Positions 61,728-64,000 of a stretch of 64,000 nt of DNA are shown here, piece after piece (the stretch's first letter is position 1; every line of letters begins with the position of its first letter). The notes below the pieces were generated by a model, which worked only from the letters and a program-made list of their open reading frames with translations, was not told the DNA's origin and made no database searches. The DNA comes from Agrobacterium tumefaciens (lineage in GTDB: Bacteria; Pseudomonadota; Alphaproteobacteria; Rhizobiales; Rhizobiaceae). Where the stretch lies: the NCBI RefSeq assembly GCF_009649785.1, contig NZ_WJOK01000001.1, positions 310,001-374,000 of the forward strand, written 5' to 3'. The position numbers and the translations under genes are program-made.

Positions 61728-62639
61728 ATGTCTCAATTTCAGCTTCGGGCGCGTCGCCCGGCCCGGCCGATCTTTTATCTGGCTCCGGCTCTCGCCTTGC
61801 TTGGCCTGTTCTTTCTTGCCCCGATCGTCGTCAATCTGGTGATCGCCTTTACCGATATGGGCGCAAACCTGAGGGTGGGCAAATTCACGGTCGAGAATTT
61901 CCAGCGCATGTTTCAGCGCGACGTGCGCCTGCCGATGGTGTTGCTGACGACGCTGATCTATGTCGGCGCAACGCTGTTCATCTTCAATATCGGGCTTGGC
62001 GCGCTTCTGGCCGTAACGACCACGGCGATACCGGACCGGCTAGGCAACTTTTTTCGCGGCCTCTGGCTGCTGCCGCGCATGAGCCCCGCCGTGCTTTACG
62101 GCGTGCTGTGGATATGGATCGCCGATCCGACGTCTTCCGGCCTGCTCAACCAGTTTCTTGGCGCGCTCGGCGCACCCGCTCTCAACCTGCGCAACGACTT
62201 TCCGCTGTTTCTGGTGGTGGTGGCGAACGGTGTCGTCGGCGCGTCTTTCGCCATGGTCATCCTCACATCGGCCATCCGCTCCATACCGTCGCATCTGGCC
62301 AATGCCGCGCGCGTCGATGGCGCCAGCGAATGGGGTGTGCTTCGCCATGTCGTCGCACCCGCGCTCTCGGCACCGATCCGTTTCATCACGCTCTATCAGG
62401 CGCTCTCACTGATGACGACCTATGAATATATCCTGCTCATCACCGGCGGTGGGCCTGTCTACGATTCCACGACCTATCCGCTTTATATCTACCGGCGCGC
62501 CTTCGAAAACGGCGCCTATGCCTATGGTGCTGCACTTGCGCTTGGCCTGATGGCGATAGGCGTTGCCATCACCCTCATTCAATGGCGCATCAGCAATATG
62601 CGCTCGACTTTTGCTCCCGCCAAAATCGAGGTGCTGTGA
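61728..62639 (+). CDS. CUT1 sugar ABC transporter permease 1
   Basis: A 303-residue inner-membrane permease with about six transmembrane helices, starting with IFYLAPALALLGLFFLAPIV (about residues 17-36). The EAA loop that docks the ATPase is AARVDGASEWGVLRHVVAPA (about 204-223), and AYAYGAALALGLMAIGVAIT lies near the C-terminus. It is the MalF-like partner. ATG 61728 begins the recognisable protein; its stop overlaps the next start (TGATG). Confidence 0.93.
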   Translation: MSQFQLRARRPARPIFYLAPALALLGLFFLAPIVVNLVIAFTDMGANLRVGKFTVENFQRMFQRDVRLPMVLLTTLIYVGATLFIFNIGLGALLAVTTTAIPDRLGNFFRGLWLLPRMSPAVLYGVLWIWIADPTSSGLLNQFLGALGAPALNLRNDFPLFLVVVANGVVGASFAMVILTSAIRSIPSHLANAARVDGASEWGVLRHVVAPALSAPIRFITLYQALSLMTTYEYILLITGGGPVYDSTTYPLYIYRRAFENGAYAYGAALALGLMAIGVAITLIQWRISNMRSTFAPAKIEVL

Positions 62640-63727
62640 TGACGCTCGCCCACACCCACTCGCATGCCCACAGCAGGTGTGCCCTTGATCTGAAGCCGGA
62701 CTGGACGCGTCTTGAAAGGCGCAGCCTTGCCCATCGCGCCGGTTTCGTTCCCGTCATTCTTGTGTTCCTGACGGTGGTTTCGGTGCCGGTTCTCCTGCCC
62801 TACCTGTGGCTGCTGGTGAAGTCGCTTACGACTTCCGACGACAATCTCAGCCGACTTGTGCTGTGGCGCAGCGGCGCAATCGCCGCTTTTGCCTATGGCG
62901 GGGCGATAGCAGTTGCGCTTCTTTCCGCGCGCCTGCGCAATCCCGCGCTGCTATGGCTGGCATTTGGTGCCGTGGTCGCGGCGCTCGTCTTCGCGCTGGT
63001 GCTGCCGCATCTGACTATCGACAACTACAGTTTCCTCTGGAGCCGCGATATCGAGAAAACCGGCACCACGCGCATGGCGCTGATGCCGTCCGTCTGGACC
63101 GCCATGCGCAGTTCACTGCTGTTTGCCGCTTCCCAGACGCTGATCGTCGCGCTGGTCGCCACGCCGGCCGCCTATGCGCTGTCGCGCTTCACCTTCGCCG
63201 GGCGTGAAAACGTGCTGCGCGGGCTTTTGCTGCTGCATGCCTTTCCGGCGCTCGCGCTCACCGTCGCGATCTTCGTGCAACTGCATTACATGGGCCTGCT
63301 CAACAATCTCTTCGGCGTCGTGCTGGTCATGAGTGCGCTTGAGCTGCCGTTTGCAATTTTTGTTCTCAAGGGCTTTTTCGATAACGTTCCCTGGGACATC
63401 GAAATGAGCGCCGTCACCGATGGCGCGACCCGCTTCCAAGCCTTTCGCATGGTGGTTCTGCCGCAGGTAAGAAGCGGGCTGATCGCGGTTGCCACCTTCA
63501 CCTTTCTGCGTGGCTGGGAAGAATATGTCTTCGTCCAGACCCTGCTCATCGAAAAAAGCCAGATGACGATGAGCCTCTATCTCTTCTTCGTGGCACAGGA
63601 CAGCGCCGGCGTGAACTACGGCATGATCGCTGCCGTAGGCATCATCTATCTGTTGCCTGTGCTGATCATTTACATCTTCACGCAGAAATACATCACCCAG
63701 ATGAGTTTCGGCGGGATCAAAGGATAA
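62639..63727 (+). CDS. CUT1 sugar ABC transporter permease 2
   Basis: A 362-residue MalG-like permease. The EAA loop is SAVTDGATRFQAFRMVVLPQ (about residues 261-280), and transmembrane helices include FVPVILVFLTVVSVPVLLPY near the N-terminus and NYGMIAAVGIIYLLPVLIIY near the C-terminus. It is longer than the usual 280 residues because of extra helices at about 75-125. The N-terminal 15 residues are histidine-rich (HTHSHAHSR), which is unusual. It is translationally coupled to permease 1. Confidence 0.92.
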   Translation: MTLAHTHSHAHSRCALDLKPDWTRLERRSLAHRAGFVPVILVFLTVVSVPVLLPYLWLLVKSLTTSDDNLSRLVLWRSGAIAAFAYGGAIAVALLSARLRNPALLWLAFGAVVAALVFALVLPHLTIDNYSFLWSRDIEKTGTTRMALMPSVWTAMRSSLLFAASQTLIVALVATPAAYALSRFTFAGRENVLRGLLLLHAFPALALTVAIFVQLHYMGLLNNLFGVVLVMSALELPFAIFVLKGFFDNVPWDIEMSAVTDGATRFQAFRMVVLPQVRSGLIAVATFTFLRGWEEYVFVQTLLIEKSQMTMSLYLFFVAQDSAGVNYGMIAAVGIIYLLPVLIIYIFTQKYITQMSFGGIKG

Positions 63728-63732
63728 TCGCC

Positions 63733-64000
63733 ATGGCCAGGATCACCCTCGACAATGTCACCAAAAGCTGGGGCGACACCCGCGTTCTGCAACCGATGAC
63801 CCTCTCCATCGAAGACGGCGAATTCGTCGCCGTTCTCGGGCCGTCCGGATGCGGAAAGTCGACCACGCTTTTCCTGCTCGCCGGGCTCTACGCGCCGACC
63901 GCGGGTCAGATTTCTTTCGACGGCCACAACGTCAATCGCATCGATGCGCGCGACCGCAATGTCGGCATCGTCTTCCAGTCTTATGCACTTTATCCCAACC
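63733..64000 (+). CDS. CUT1 sugar ABC transporter ATP-binding protein, N-terminal part
   Basis: The first 89 residues of an ABC ATPase cut by the window end. Walker A is VLGPSGCGKSTTLFLLAGLY (about residues 35-54), and the Q-loop is GIVFQSYALYPN (about 78-89), typical of MsmK/UgpC-type ATPases. The ATG is 5 bases after the permease 2 stop. It powers the importer encoded just upstream. Confidence 0.94.
   Translation, partial: MARITLDNVTKSWGDTRVLQPMTLSIEDGEFVAVLGPSGCGKSTTLFLLAGLYAPTAGQISFDGHNVNRIDARDRNVGIVFQSYALYPN

Overview
The window looks like a chromosomal segment of a Rhizobiaceae alphaproteobacterium, most like Agrobacterium. This is inferred from gene content and order: aroK-aroB, bolA, a J-domain gene and cobST in a row; ftsE-ftsX with a DUF218 gene and plsC; CpdR; a TIGR02302 protein beside lysA and an LptM-like lipoprotein; divergent PccR-type regulator and pccB; and ROK-controlled sugar ABC operons. 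GC content is high throughout. No rRNA, tRNA, CRISPR array, insertion sequence or phage gene was recognised. No gap between genes exceeds about 250 bases; the notable gaps are described as regulatory or hairpin features.

Layout. 1-6.4 kb: end of shikimate kinase, aroB, bolA (opposite strand), a J-domain protein, the two aerobic cobaltochelatase subunits cobS/cobT and a phytase-like secreted protein. 6.4-11 kb: a pentapeptide protein, a queuosine-precursor transporter with a candidate preQ1-type leader, rpmB (L28), a DUF3108 protein, a cupin/gloB pair and a methyltransferase. 11-15.2 kb: hisC-like aminotransferase with prephenate dehydrogenase, a GNAT, DUF2125, ChaC. 15.2-20.6 kb: ftsE-ftsX-DUF218-plsC on the minus strand, then a membrane protein, hpt and cpdR. 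20.7-26.7 kb: TIGR02302, lysA, lptM and argH on the minus strand. 26.7-33.9 kb: tlpA, 3-hydroxyacyl-CoA dehydrogenase, etfBA, a rhomboid/cobalamin adenosyltransferase/small membrane protein/SDR operon, and a YihY protein. 33.9-36.9 kb: gluQ, an AlkA-type glycosylase and a short-chain-acyl-CoA regulator.

37-44.8 kb carries the propionyl-CoA to succinyl-CoA route: pccB, pccA, methylmalonyl-CoA mutase and epimerase, with a YghU-type protein and an unidentified small protein between pccB and pccA. The mutase needs adenosylcobalamin, and cobST plus a PduO-type adenosyltransferase lie in the same window. 45-51.3 kb: glpD, then a ROK regulator divergent from a xylose ABC importer (xylFHG) whose promoter carries a perfect palindrome.

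51.5-57.9 kb is the most unusual part: a compact minus-strand operon that looks like an uncharacterised peptide- or protein-modification system. It encodes a BTAD/TPR regulator, a 142-residue protein with a strong ribosome binding site (the candidate substrate), a YcaO cyclodehydratase-family enzyme, a TfuA protein (together the thioamidation pair) and a protein with peptidyl-arginine/agmatine deiminase-like motifs, followed by an XRE regulator and a small protein. The combination suggests thioamidation plus arginine modification; this is inference.

58-64 kb: two small unidentified genes, then a second ROK regulator divergent from a CUT1-type sugar ABC importer (binding protein, two permeases, ATPase cut by the window edge).
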